The notes: generated from the sequence alone by a model not told the origin. 64,000 nucleotides of DNA from Methanobacterium aggregans (GCF_017874455.1 NZ_JAGGLN010000001.1:248001-312000), one strand, 5' to 3'. Numbered from the stretch's first letter, positions 17,040 through 28,024 are shown. Program-made: numbers and translations.

Positions 17040-18233
17040 TTAGGTGGAATACTCAGCATTTATCCTCACGTAGTCGTAGCTCAGGTCACAACCATATGCT
17101 GTTGCTGAATATTCTCCAAGATTCATATTCACTGTTATATTTATCTCGGAATTTTCCATAACCTCCTCTGCAGCAACAAGCTCCTTAGAACCTTCGTAAG
17201 CCTTCACAGTACCTTTATCAACTATGTTAACTGTGTTTTCATCAGATTTCAGGGTTATGGTTACCTTCTCTTCATTCATTTCCGCACCTGAATAACCTAC
17301 AGCAGCAACGATCCTGCCCCAGTTGGGGTCTGCGCCAAATATTGCAGTTTTAACAAGAGATGAAGATACAACAGCTTTTGCAGCACGTCGTGCATCTTCC
17401 AGACTTTCTGCACCCTTAACCTCAACCTCCATGAATTTGGTTGCACCCTCACCATCCTTTGCAATCATCTTTGCAAGTTCTGTGCAGAGGTAGTCCAGTG
17501 CTTCCTGGAATTTCTCATCTATTCTGCCAGATCTGCCGTTTGCCATGATCACAACCATGTCATTGGTGCTCACATCTCCATCCACAACAACCATGTTGAA
17601 ACTTTTGTCCACAGCCCTCTTAAGAGCCCTTTGAAGTTCTTCTGATGATGCCTGAACATCCGTTGTTATGAAACAGAGCATGGTGCCCATGTTCGGTGCT
17701 ATCATCCCTGAACCTTTACACACTCCACCAATCCGTACTTCATTCCCATCTTCAAGGGTTGTTTCAACTGCAAATTCTTTTGGAAAAGTATCAGTTGTCA
17801 TTATGGCTTCTGCCACATTCCTTGAGGATTTAGGAGAATTTCCAAGGTTATCCATGGCTTCATTTATCAGATCCGTTATGATCGGCATTGGAAGTTTTCT
17901 ACCTATTATCCCTGTTGAGGCAACTGCAACATCCTCTGATTTGATTTCAAGCTTATCTGAAATAATACTGGCCATTTCCAACCCATCTTCCATACCCTCT
18001 TTGCCTGTGAAACAGTTTGCATTACCACTGTTTGCAACAACTGCAGATAACTTGCCGTCTTCCACAGCATCCTTTGTTATTATAACTGGTGCTGCAACAA
18101 CCTTGTTTGAAGTGAAAACTGCAGACGCAGCACTGTGTTTAGAGACTATGATTGAAACGCCATAATCTCCTTTACATGCTCCTGAAGCTTTTACTCCACT
18201 CACAGCACAAATTCCACCTTCTACTCTTTTCAT
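17040..18233 (-). CDS. argJ: Glutamate N-acetyltransferase ArgJ
   Basis: ArgJ transfers acetyl groups from N-acetylornithine to glutamate, closing the cyclic arginine pathway, and may also use acetyl-CoA. It has 397 residues. The self-cleavage site is the conserved ATM-type motif, here PNMGTMLCFITTD, where the precursor splits before the nucleophilic Thr to give alpha and beta chains. Other family blocks are VANSGNANCFTG and ADPNWGRIVAAVGYSG. With argB and argC it gives an almost complete route to N-acetylglutamate semialdehyde. Confidence 0.97.
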   Translation of the reverse strand: MKRVEGGICAVSGVKASGACKGDYGVSIIVSKHSAASAVFTSNKVVAAPVIITKDAVEDGKLSAVVANSGNANCFTGKEGMEDGLEMASIISDKLEIKSEDVAVASTGIIGRKLPMPIITDLINEAMDNLGNSPKSSRNVAEAIMTTDTFPKEFAVETTLEDGNEVRIGGVCKGSGMIAPNMGTMLCFITTDVQASSEELQRALKRAVDKSFNMVVVDGDVSTNDMVVIMANGRSGRIDEKFQEALDYLCTELAKMIAKDGEGATKFMEVEVKGAESLEDARRAAKAVVSSSLVKTAIFGADPNWGRIVAAVGYSGAEMNEEKVTITLKSDENTVNIVDKGTVKAYEGSKELVAAEEVMENSEINITVNMNLGEYSATAYGCDLSYDYVRINAEYST

Positions 18234-18340
18234 AGAAACTTCTCCTTCATTTTTTTAGAATTTTAATTCTTTTTAAATCCACAATTATAGTTTTTATTAA
18301 TAAAAATTTTGAGATTCGAACTTTTTTTATTAATAATCTA

Positions 18341-18649
18341 TTAAGAGGAGTTTGTGCGTGTACTGTTTGTGGATGAATTCGTTGATTGTGTATTAGTTTT
18401 AGAGTTTTCCACGTACACTTGATCATTACTTGAATCGTCCAGCACTGAGTTGTTATCAGCAGAGTTTCCCACTGTGTTTGTTGTTGAATAGGGTAAAGCT
18501 GGAAATTCACTGGTTGTGGTATTGTTAATCTGAAGAGTGTTGTTAATTGGACTGAATCCCACCAGGATTCCAGCTCCTGTTCCAACTACAAATGCAAGCA
18601 TGGAAACTACCAGTGAAACTACAATTTTTCCCTTAATTTCTGGTTTCAT
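18341..18649 (-). CDS. Small membrane-anchored Ser/Thr/Asn-rich protein
   Basis: A 102-residue protein with a basic N terminus (MKPEIKGK), one hydrophobic segment at about residues 9-31, and an outer region that is nearly all Asn, Thr and Ser with many N-x-S/T sequons. It is probably a small surface protein that is N-glycosylated. No domain is recognised. It follows the palm-domain operon on the same strand by about 100 bp and could be its last gene or separate. Confidence 0.6.
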   Translation of the reverse strand: MKPEIKGKIVVSLVVSMLAFVVGTGAGILVGFSPINNTLQINNTTTSEFPALPYSTTNTVGNSADNNSVLDDSSNDQVYVENSKTNTQSTNSSTNSTRTNSS

Positions 18650-18747
18650 TGCAAATTACACCTTTAATATTATAGTTCAGGATATTAGAGTGATCTTTTT
18701 AGATCCTTTTTTGCTTAATTAAAAAATATTTCAAATGATCTCTTTTT

Positions 18748-19956
18748 TTAGTTTGTAAGGGCGTAGAGTAATGCCAGTACAATTGCTACAAGTCCAAACA
18801 CTGGTTGTCCCATATTCCAGCCCAGGAACGTTGCAATGAACACGAAGAGGAATATTATCACAATCTTACCCTTCTTGTTTACCATGAAGTCAAGGACGGA
18901 TCTTGTGAATTCAGATGGAATGTAGTAGGCGTAGATTCCATCGGCAAGATCAAAGACCATAACCGGACTGTTGTTCCATATTTTTATGCTATCTGCTATC
19001 TGGGCTCTTTCACCGGCTTCACGTCTGCTTTTACCTATTCCAACCCTTAACCTTAATCCATTGTTCAGGGAGTGCCATGCTGAGTCTATTCCAGCACGAA
19101 GTGCAGCATCCTTGGTTGGGAAGTTAGCTATTAAGTCATCCCCACCTTCTCTATAACCCTCAATTTTACCGTTACACTCTTTTTCAATGAAATTTTTAAC
19201 TTCACTCATTATATCAACGAGTTTGTCCCTTCCATTTTCAGATATGAACTGGGTGGAATCTATTGCATCTATGAAAAGGTAGTTGTCATATGATTTGGGA
19301 CTGCCACCAACACTTCCAACCTTGGATGAGAACACAACTGCAAATTCTCCTCCAAGCTTTGTGAAGCCCACACCTGAAGTTTCACCTATCTGTTTGTTGA
19401 GGTTTATGGATCTCTCAATTGCAGCGGCTCCTGTCATACCCACAGAAGCCCTTACATCGATATCCTTGTTCATACCCAGGGATATGATTTTGATGGCCAC
19501 CCTTATGGCATCGTTTTTTGATAGCATACGGGAAACAATTTCACTGGAGCTCTGCTCAACGATTGTACCCCTTTCCTTTTTAATGAGACTTACAAATTCA
19601 CTTATAATAGTCCTGTCCTGCTGGAACACTTCTATGTAAAGGTAACGGTCACTACCCATTATTATGTTACTTAGAAGGGCGTATTCATTCACATCATTTT
19701 CTGCGGGGGTTATCTCTATGAATTTTCTGTTTTCTGGAATGTTACCGTTTCCAACTTCATTCACAAGGTTGTGGAAGATGTTGTTGGTTGTTATGTGGGC
19801 TGCTTCAATTTCAAGAAGCATGGTACGAGTGTAATTAATCATTGCAACATATTCCCGTTCTGTTTCGTTGGTTGGGTAGTACTTAGTTCCAATGCTTATG
19901 ACCCTGTGTTTTATCAGAAATCCAAAGATGACTCTGGAAATATAGTCCATGACCAT
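18748..19956 (-). CDS. Membrane-anchored tandem palm-domain protein with a GGDD motif
   Basis: A 402-residue protein that appears to carry two polymerase/cyclase-palm-like domains. The second (about residues 222-338) is intact: FIDAIDSTQ gives Asp230 and Asp233, YREGGDDLIANF gives G271-G272-D273-D274, and LRVGIGKS follows. This is the layout of GGDEF, class III cyclase and GTP cyclohydrolase III (GGDN) proteins. The first domain (about 103-210) has the same order, but its hairpin reads EQSSSE, so it is probably inactive. Two C-terminal helices (about 363-380 and 385-401) anchor it. The ATG directly follows the NYN gene stop, with GGGAGG upstream. It probably converts GTP or ATP to a cyclic or ring-opened product; which one is open. 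Confidence 0.72.
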   Translation of the reverse strand: MVMDYISRVIFGFLIKHRVISIGTKYYPTNETEREYVAMINYTRTMLLEIEAAHITTNNIFHNLVNEVGNGNIPENRKFIEITPAENDVNEYALLSNIIMGSDRYLYIEVFQQDRTIISEFVSLIKKERGTIVEQSSSEIVSRMLSKNDAIRVAIKIISLGMNKDIDVRASVGMTGAAAIERSINLNKQIGETSGVGFTKLGGEFAVVFSSKVGSVGGSPKSYDNYLFIDAIDSTQFISENGRDKLVDIMSEVKNFIEKECNGKIEGYREGGDDLIANFPTKDAALRAGIDSAWHSLNNGLRLRVGIGKSRREAGERAQIADSIKIWNNSPVMVFDLADGIYAYYIPSEFTRSVLDFMVNKKGKIVIIFLFVFIATFLGWNMGQPVFGLVAIVLALLYALTN

Positions 19957-20982
19957 TTATTTTTCTCCTCCCTTCTCTAATGTTATATCAAAGTGCCCAG
20001 GTTTTTCCATGAGCATACTGGGTTTAACTGACACTATTGGGAATTTCCATGTTCCAAGTCTTGCAGCAACTGTGCTTGCAATGTTCCTTGAATTTTTCTT
20101 TACAAAGGCGTAATCATGGTCGTTTATGGTTATGTTTACGTTGTAGGGAGATTCTTCAAGTATTTCATCTGAATAAATAATATTAAGCTCAAATGTTCCA
20201 GGTTTTGTGAAAAGATCATTTCTAACAGCCACAAGGGGTGCATGATCCAATTTTAATCTGTCTCCAACTGTAACAGCTATGTTTCCAGCATTCTTCACAG
20301 CATCCCTGTAGTCCCTTGGACTGACGAGTACGAATATAATGAAGTCACTGGTTTTTTCGGCATCTTCAACCATGTTCAAAACCTTACCAAAGAGTGGGAT
20401 CTTCATGAACACATCTTCTATCTTGGAATCTATGCTTTCTTCCTTACTTTTGGTGATTCTGTCAATGGCTTCTTTTGCAACAGCTATGCCGCTGAGTTTT
20501 TTATTTTTTTTCTGTTTATAAGCATCTAAACCCTTTTTTTCGAAGTCAGTCAGTGTTTGGGAGCATATCTTCTGCAGTATATTTTTTATCTTTTTAGGTT
20601 TGGAAGATTTTCCAATTGACACGTTACCATCTACTATACTGTATGGAATTCTTCTGCTCGATATATCCTGAAATTCATCGAAATAATCCCTGAAAACATC
20701 GTTTGAAAGGATTTTAGCATCTTCTTCTTCAGCCATCTTAAGTATGAAGTGATCTGCAGTTGTTCCTGAAGGCACCTGCATAATTTTATCTTCTTCAATG
20801 AGCTTTTTTAAATCTTCTTTTTCATCTATCTCGTGCCTGAGCGATGCATCTGCTATTAGAACAGGCTCATAGCCTAATCCTTCAAGGGCCTTCACTGCCT
20901 TTAAGATATTTTCCAAAATTGGTTTACCATCCTTTTCTTTCCCAAAATGGGCTACATTGGATGCATCAACTATTACTTTCAA
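19957..20982 (-). CDS. NYN-domain (PIN-like) ribonuclease with duplicated C-terminal module
   Basis: A 341-residue protein. Residues 1-120 match the Zc3h12a-like NYN/PIN nuclease fold: VIVDASNVAHFG (Asp6), TTADHFILKMA (Asp77), ILSNDVFRDYF (Asp95 and Asp100). These acidic residues would bind the metal. After a basic linker come two related modules: about 229-270 (VKNAGNIAVTVGDRL, PGTFELNI) and about 294-338 (VKKNSRNIASTVAARL, PGHFDITL), which I read as an internal duplication and possible ligand or RNA sensor. It starts at a TTG overlapping the phosphoesterase stop as TTGA, with GGTGATCGA as ribosome-binding site, so the two are coupled. Substrate unknown. Confidence 0.8.
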   Translation of the reverse strand: MKVIVDASNVAHFGKEKDGKPILENILKAVKALEGLGYEPVLIADASLRHEIDEKEDLKKLIEEDKIMQVPSGTTADHFILKMAEEEDAKILSNDVFRDYFDEFQDISSRRIPYSIVDGNVSIGKSSKPKKIKNILQKICSQTLTDFEKKGLDAYKQKKNKKLSGIAVAKEAIDRITKSKEESIDSKIEDVFMKIPLFGKVLNMVEDAEKTSDFIIFVLVSPRDYRDAVKNAGNIAVTVGDRLKLDHAPLVAVRNDLFTKPGTFELNIIYSDEILEESPYNVNITINDHDYAFVKKNSRNIASTVAARLGTWKFPIVSVKPSMLMEKPGHFDITLEKGGEK

Positions 20983-21734
20983 TCGATCACCTTACACGTG
21001 TTTTCATATTTTGCAAGACATCTTCGTGTTCCGTCAGCACGGTTTAAAATAATCTCTATAAAATCATCTTCTATTATTATGGTGTTGAATGAAGAAAGTT
21101 CTTTTCCCCGGAGCCTCAAGGACGAAACTGTACCTGCCGTTGCAAAGGCAGTATTTTCAAGTATCCACACATGAGGCATGTGTTTATGTCCTGAAAGGAC
21201 CAGATTTGCATTTCCATTTACAACTGACTGGAGTATATCACCTGCATCACTTAAAACATTCCTTTCACGACCAGTTCTTGGAACTGGGATTATATGGTGG
21301 TGCAATGCTATTATCTTGTACAGACCATCATCTTCGCTACTTTGAAGTTCGTTTTCCATCCATGTCTGCTGGGATCGTCCAACCTTTCCATAGTCAAGGT
21401 CTGGTTCACTGCTGTCAAGTCCAATGATCTTCACTCCATGCTTTTTAAGCTTCAAAGTTCCGTATCTTTCTCTTATAAGTTCTTCAAAGCATTCATCTCC
21501 AACATGTCTCGCATCATGGTTTCCAGGAACAACAAGCATTGGAGACTTTAGCATGTCAAGGTACCTTGCAGCCTTTTCAAACTCAAGATAGTAACCATTC
21601 TCAGTCAGATCCCCTGTTACAACAGTTACATCCGGATGCATATCATTAACGTTATTTATTGCTTGTATTAGAAGATCTTCTTTGAAATTAAGGGAACCAA
21701 CATGCAAATCAGATATATGAGCGATAAATGCCAT
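20979..21734 (-). CDS. Calcineurin-like metallophosphoesterase, CpdA/Icc type
   Basis: A 251-residue dinuclear-metal phosphoesterase with the full motif set: HISDLHVGS at residues 6-14, TGDLTENG, VPGNHDARH, ALHHH and SGHKHMPHVW. This subfamily includes 3',5'-cAMP phosphodiesterases (CpdA/Icc). It is the first gene of a coupled operon with the NYN nuclease and the GGDD palm protein, so a role in destroying a nucleotide signal made by the latter is plausible but only inferred. GAGGG precedes the ATG. Confidence 0.92.
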   Translation of the reverse strand: MAFIAHISDLHVGSLNFKEDLLIQAINNVNDMHPDVTVVTGDLTENGYYLEFEKAARYLDMLKSPMLVVPGNHDARHVGDECFEELIRERYGTLKLKKHGVKIIGLDSSEPDLDYGKVGRSQQTWMENELQSSEDDGLYKIIALHHHIIPVPRTGRERNVLSDAGDILQSVVNGNANLVLSGHKHMPHVWILENTAFATAGTVSSLRLRGKELSSFNTIIIEDDFIEIILNRADGTRRCLAKYENTCKVID

Positions 21735-21904
21735 TTTAATTTGCCCTCTAAAAAATTATAATCATAAGTTTAATTTTTAAGTTTTTAATCAAATTTTTTT
21801 ATTCAAATTATAATTCTACAATAATCCCATCAATAATATGGGTACTATCAACGTATCATTATAGTTTAACTGTGTTTAAGATTTAATTTTTTCCAAAAAG
21901 GTGC

Positions 21905-22260
21905 TTACTTCTGTAAGTTTAATATTGCTTCTGCAAGGTCTCCACCAGCAGCCTTTAATGCTTTAAGAGCTTCCTCTTTGGTCACACCAGTCTGTGTTGA
22001 TACCAGTTCAACATCATCATCAGGTATTTCCAGTTCAGCTTCAACTGCCTGTTCCTTAACTTTACCTGTTATCTGATAGGTTTCTTGACCCATGAAATTC
22101 ATTAAATTTACTTTAGGGTTTTTTATGAGGATTTCCTTATTTTTGAGTTTTATAACAACCTCTGTAACACCCTTGACATCTTTCATGTCCATTCCCATCT
22201 GTTTCATTGATCTCTGCATTTGTTTCAATTGTTTAGGGTTCATTCCCGCTCCAGGTAACA

Positions 22261-22261
<1 letters not shown>
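21905..22261 (-). CDS. nac: Nascent polypeptide-associated complex protein
   Basis: The archaeal NAC, a ribosome-bound homodimeric chaperone. Its 118 residues hold the NAC domain (about 30-75: MKDVKGVTEVVIKLKNKEILI, with VNLMNFMGQETYQITG) and a C-terminal UBA domain (about 80-118: VELVSTQTGVTKEEALKALK). The N terminus is MLPGAGMNPKQLKQMQ, typical of archaeal NAC. Its ATG overlaps the tgtA stop (TAATG), so expression is linked to tRNA modification. Confidence 0.97.
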
Positions 22262-24312
<2,051 letters not shown>

Positions 24313-24714
24313 CTTTTTTTAAGGAATAATATAGTATTCTATGTATTTTTAGGATATTCCTATTTTAACTTATTATTAATTTATTTCAGGTTAATTTAAT
24401 CAGTTGAATAAAGTAAATTGGATAATAACTCTGTATGGGTTTTAATTTTCATGGTTTGATCCCAAGTTTTAATACTGTTTAATTAATTCATATCATTTAA
24501 TTTGATTAGGTATCATCTAACTATGGTTGAAGTTAATATTAAGATTTGTACAGATTTTTCTCTTCAGTTATCTCATTCGTTTCATGAATTGTGTGAATAA
24601 GATGTATATTTTATGTTTTTTTAATGGTAACTACTTTTTCAATGAATTATTGTGGTTTGTCCTTCATAATTTAAATCTTCAAACCAACTTTTATATAATA
24701 AAACTTGTATTTTG
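24313..24714. other. Divergent intergenic region between tgtA and the flavoprotein gene
   Basis: AT-rich, with no gene I can support. A 62-codon frame at 24527-24715 is very rich in Phe, Leu and Asn, has no ribosome-binding site and looks like chance. The tgtA promoter should lie near 24330-24370 on the minus strand. Confidence 0.45.
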
Positions 24715-24717
24715 ATT

Positions 24718-24763
24718 TTGTAGATACAATATTTTGTAGATACAATCGACTTCAATATATTTA
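24718..24763 (+). promoter_or_regulatory. Two tandem palindromic operators and TATA box of the flavoprotein gene
   Basis: TTGTAGATACAA, a perfect 5+2+5 palindrome, occurs at 24718-24729 and again at 24734-24745, inside a perfect 16-bp tandem duplication (24715-24730 and 24731-24746). A half-site TTGTA lies at 24705-24709. A TATA-like AATATATTTA follows at about 24754-24763. Two identical operators just upstream of the core promoter suggest a dimeric regulator, either activator or repressor. The symmetry is seen; the regulator is unknown. Confidence 0.6.
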
Positions 24764-24862
24764 TCTGAGTCAATAAAGATGGATAAATAAGGGAATAAAA
24801 AAATAGATAAGAAAAGTATGATTTAACTCATTGAATAATTCATTTAATAAGGAGGTATCGTT

Positions 24863-25447
24863 TTGGTTAGGATAATAGGAATGGTGGGAAGCCCAAGGGA
24901 AGATGGAAACACATCTTTTCTCGTTAAAACAGCACTTAAATCTGCAGAAGATGCGGGTGCGGAAACAGAAATTATCAATCTTGGATCTGCAGAAATAGAA
25001 CCCTGTGTTGCATGTGATATCTGCAAGGCAACAGGTGAATGTGCAATATACGATGATATGAGGGAGATATCTGAGAGACTTGCAGGTGCAGATGGTATCA
25101 TCATGGGAAGTCCTGTTTACTTTGGAGGGGTCACATCCCAGATGAAGATGTTCATGGACAGGTCAAGACCACTACGGGCGAGTTTCAAACTCAGGGATAA
25201 GGTCTGTGGAGCAATAGCAGTTGGGGCTTCGAGAAATGGTGGTCAGGAAACAACCATATCCTCAATACACGAGTTCCTCCTCATACAGGATGCCATAATT
25301 GTTGGAGATGGAGCACCAGCAGCCCACTATGGAGGTACAGGAGTTGGAGGTCCAGTTGGAAGTACAGAAAATGATGATGTTGGAATAGAAACCTCTAAAA
25401 ACCTTGGAAAGAGGGTTGCTGAACTTGCAAAGAGATTGAAGGAATGA
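24863..25447 (+). CDS. Iron-sulfur flavoprotein / NADPH-dependent FMN reductase family
   Basis: A 194-residue flavodoxin-fold protein of the methanogen iron-sulfur flavoprotein (Isf) group. GSPREDGNTSFLVKTAL (residues 9-25) is the FMN phosphate site. EPCVACDICKATGEC near residue 47-60 gives the compact four-cysteine motif that holds a 4Fe-4S cluster. GSPVYFGGVTSQMKMFMDR is the second FMN loop. Isf reduces O2 or peroxide and passes electrons from ferredoxin. The start is TTG with a strong AAGGAGGT site 8 nt upstream. It stands alone behind the tandem palindromes, so it is probably tightly regulated. Confidence 0.9.
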   Translation: MVRIIGMVGSPREDGNTSFLVKTALKSAEDAGAETEIINLGSAEIEPCVACDICKATGECAIYDDMREISERLAGADGIIMGSPVYFGGVTSQMKMFMDRSRPLRASFKLRDKVCGAIAVGASRNGGQETTISSIHEFLLIQDAIIVGDGAPAAHYGGTGVGGPVGSTENDDVGIETSKNLGKRVAELAKRLKE

Positions 25448-25617
25448 GATAGATTTTTTATTTCTTTTTTTAACTACTTTTTTTTATAAACTCAATTATT
25501 ATAAGTGATTCAACCATAAATAACATAAAAAAGGATAAAAGTTATATCATATTATAGATATTTGAATTCAAAGGATAATTTATAAACAGTTATATCATTC
25601 CTTCAGTGAGGTAACCT

Positions 25618-26295
25618 ATGACGATATTTGTGGTTATGCCAGCTTACAATGAAGAAAAAACAATAGAAGAAGTTATGGAAAAGCTTTTCAGCAGGGGATT
25701 CAGTGTTGTTGTTGTGGATGATGGATCCCATGATGCAACCTACCAAGTGGCAGAGGATATCAGTAGAAATCAGGAAAACCAGTGCTTCATATACAAGCAT
25801 CTTTTAAACATAGGCTTGGGAGGGGCGCTGAAGACTGGGATAGAAGCAGCATTACTCCATGATGCTGATATCATCGTTACATTTGATGCAGATGGTCAGC
25901 ATGATCCAGATGACATAATGAAGGTATGCCTGCCCATCATCCATGGTGAAGCAGATGTTGTCATAGGTGTAAGAGATTTTAAACACATGCCTGATTCAAA
26001 GAAGTTTGGAAACACAGTAATGAATATTATAACTCGGATATTTTATGGCATAAATGTTAATGACTCTCAATCAGGTCTTCGAGCATTTAAAAGGGAAGCT
26101 GCAGAAGTTATTGAGATAAATGCAAGGGATTATGGTGTTTCATCTGAGATAGTGGGTGAAATAAAAAGGCACAAGCTCCGGCTGGTGGAAGTACCTATGA
26201 AGACAATTTACACGGATTACTCCATGACCAAGGGCACAAATTTGAAGGTTGGGCTTAAGATACTTGCAAAACTGGTTATGAATGTTTTAAAGTAG
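25618..26295 (+). CDS. Family 2 glycosyltransferase, dolichyl-phosphate sugar synthase-like
   Basis: A 225-residue GT-A enzyme. It has the N-terminal VVMPAYNEEKTIEEV, the DDGSHDAT nucleotide-sugar motif, the metal-binding DADGQHDPDD and SQSGLRAFKREA, the pattern of dolichol-phosphate mannose/glucose synthases. It lacks C-terminal membrane helices. It likely charges a dolichol phosphate with a sugar for surface glycan or N-glycan assembly. GAGGTAACC precedes the ATG. It opens the glycan locus, followed by a DUF2304 membrane protein that is its usual neighbour. Confidence 0.93.
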   Translation: MTIFVVMPAYNEEKTIEEVMEKLFSRGFSVVVVDDGSHDATYQVAEDISRNQENQCFIYKHLLNIGLGGALKTGIEAALLHDADIIVTFDADGQHDPDDIMKVCLPIIHGEADVVIGVRDFKHMPDSKKFGNTVMNIITRIFYGINVNDSQSGLRAFKREAAEVIEINARDYGVSSEIVGEIKRHKLRLVEVPMKTIYTDYSMTKGTNLKVGLKILAKLVMNVLK

Positions 26296-26347
26296 TTGTG
26301 GGATTAGCATATGCTTCAATTGATTTAATTTAAAAAGGGTGTTTAAA

Positions 26348-26731
26348 ATGATGATATACCAGATACTAGGAATTTTAGTGGGACTTTTTGCAGTGATAAT
26401 CACCATTTTAAGGTTCAGAGATGGGAAGATGTCCCTGGGAATGATGGCTCTATGGAACCTGATATGGCTTTTATTAATACTGATCTCAATATATCCTGCA
26501 TCAACATCCATCTTTGCAAAGGTTACAGGAATAGGAAGGGGTTTGGACTTAATCTTAATATTAGGACTTATAATGTCTTTTTACCTCATATTCAAATTGT
26601 ACAGCCGTCTTGAAACTGTTGAAGAAGAACTGACGGATCTTGTGAGGGAGATTGCCATTCAAAATGAATATTCTAATCCAGATTCAAAGGAATCTTCAAA
26701 AACACACAAATTACCAAAAAAGGAAAATTAA
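26348..26731 (+). CDS. DUF2304 family membrane protein
   Basis: A 127-residue protein with three helices (about residues 2-20, 32-50 and 66-86) and a coiled, acidic tail (LYSRLETVEEELTDLVREIAIQ). I recognise DUF2304, a family commonly found beside dolichol-phosphate glycosyltransferases, probably as a membrane partner or anchor. I choose the ATG at 26348, with GGGTG 7 nt upstream, over the GTG at 26339. It lies 52 bp after the glycosyltransferase. Confidence 0.85.
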   Translation: MMIYQILGILVGLFAVIITILRFRDGKMSLGMMALWNLIWLLLILISIYPASTSIFAKVTGIGRGLDLILILGLIMSFYLIFKLYSRLETVEEELTDLVREIAIQNEYSNPDSKESSKTHKLPKKEN

Positions 26732-26833
26732 TAGTAATTCTTCTTGAGATTTGAAAAAACTTCAAATTATGTTTTTTTTTAAGAATATAATTAGTTTTTA
26801 GCTTTCATCTAAGTTTATAAGGGTAACGATAAC

Positions 26834-28024
26834 ATGAATATAGGATACTTCATTGGGCATTTTCCATACACAGAACTTGTGGGTAAATCCGGCTATGATA
26901 AAGATTATGCTCACGGTGGAACTGAAATTGCAACCTACAATCTAGCAGTTAACATGGCAGAGAGAGGACATGAAATAGATGTTTTCACAGCATCAATAGA
27001 TTCCAATGACTCTGTGGAAAATTCAGAGGGAATGAAAATTCACCGTTACACAACTAACTTGAAGATTGCAAGCGCTAATCTATCCCTCAAACTGATGTAC
27101 AAACCCCTTGATGAGAATGTGGAAATTGTCCATGCCCATTACAACATTCCACTTCCAGATCTGTCAGCATCAAGATACGCCAAGAAAAAGAACGTACCCT
27201 TTGTAATCACCTATCATGCAGATGCCCAGGAAACTGGGGGAAACTTCATCAGAAACACTGCAACAGCCATTTACAACAGGTACATTCTGGACAGGGTTCT
27301 CTCAAATGCAGATGCCATAATAGCAACTTCAAATTCCTACATAGATGAATCTAAGTATTTGGGTAAATACCGTGATAAAATTAAGGTTGTTCCCAATGGA
27401 ATAAATCCTGAGGACTTTGAAATTGAGCTTTCAAAGGAGGAGTGCAGATCCAAACTTGGACTGCCACAGAATAAGAAGATAATCCTCTTCTTTGGAAACG
27501 TGGTTGCTTACAAGGGACCTGATGTGCTTTTAAAAGCATTTGCTATTGTTAAAAAGTTATATCCAAAGTTAATGCTTCTTTATGTTGGTAGAGGGGAAAT
27601 GCAGACAGAACTGCAAAAATTATCTGAAGAAATGAATATTTCAGGCAGTGTTGTATTTGCAGGGTTCATTGAAGAAAAATCTAAACCATTATATTATCAT
27701 TCTGCAGATATATTCTGTCTGCCATCAGTTACAATGGCTGAAGCCTTTGGAATAGTTAATCTTGAAGCAATGGCCTGTGGACTTCCGGTGGTTTCCTCAA
27801 AACTTGGGGGTATACCTGACATAGTTCAAAACGGTAAGAATGGAATTATAGTTGAACCTGGAGATGTCGAAGCCCTTGCAGATGCATTAAAGGAACTGGT
27901 TGAAAATGATGATCTCCGGGCTAAGATGTCCCGTGAGGGTAAAAGTATGTCTGAAGATTATTCCTGGACTAAAATTGCAGAGGAAACTGAGAAGATATAT
28001 GATGAATTACTTGAAAAGTATTGA
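26834..28024 (+). CDS. Family 4 glycosyltransferase
   Basis: A 396-residue GT-B enzyme of family GT4. Residues 1-180 form the acceptor domain, with the glycine/histidine-rich GHFPYTELVGKSG and AHGGTEIATYNLAVNMA segments. The donor domain has the KVVPNGINPEDFE hinge, LFFGNVVAYKGPDVLLKAF and the E-x7-E pattern SVTMAEAFGIVNLEAMACGLPVV. It is retaining and probably extends a lipid-linked surface glycan. It is followed after 48 bp by another GT4 gene. Confidence 0.93.
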   Translation: MNIGYFIGHFPYTELVGKSGYDKDYAHGGTEIATYNLAVNMAERGHEIDVFTASIDSNDSVENSEGMKIHRYTTNLKIASANLSLKLMYKPLDENVEIVHAHYNIPLPDLSASRYAKKKNVPFVITYHADAQETGGNFIRNTATAIYNRYILDRVLSNADAIIATSNSYIDESKYLGKYRDKIKVVPNGINPEDFEIELSKEECRSKLGLPQNKKIILFFGNVVAYKGPDVLLKAFAIVKKLYPKLMLLYVGRGEMQTELQKLSEEMNISGSVVFAGFIEEKSKPLYYHSADIFCLPSVTMAEAFGIVNLEAMACGLPVVSSKLGGIPDIVQNGKNGIIVEPGDVEALADALKELVENDDLRAKMSREGKSMSEDYSWTKIAEETEKIYDELLEKY

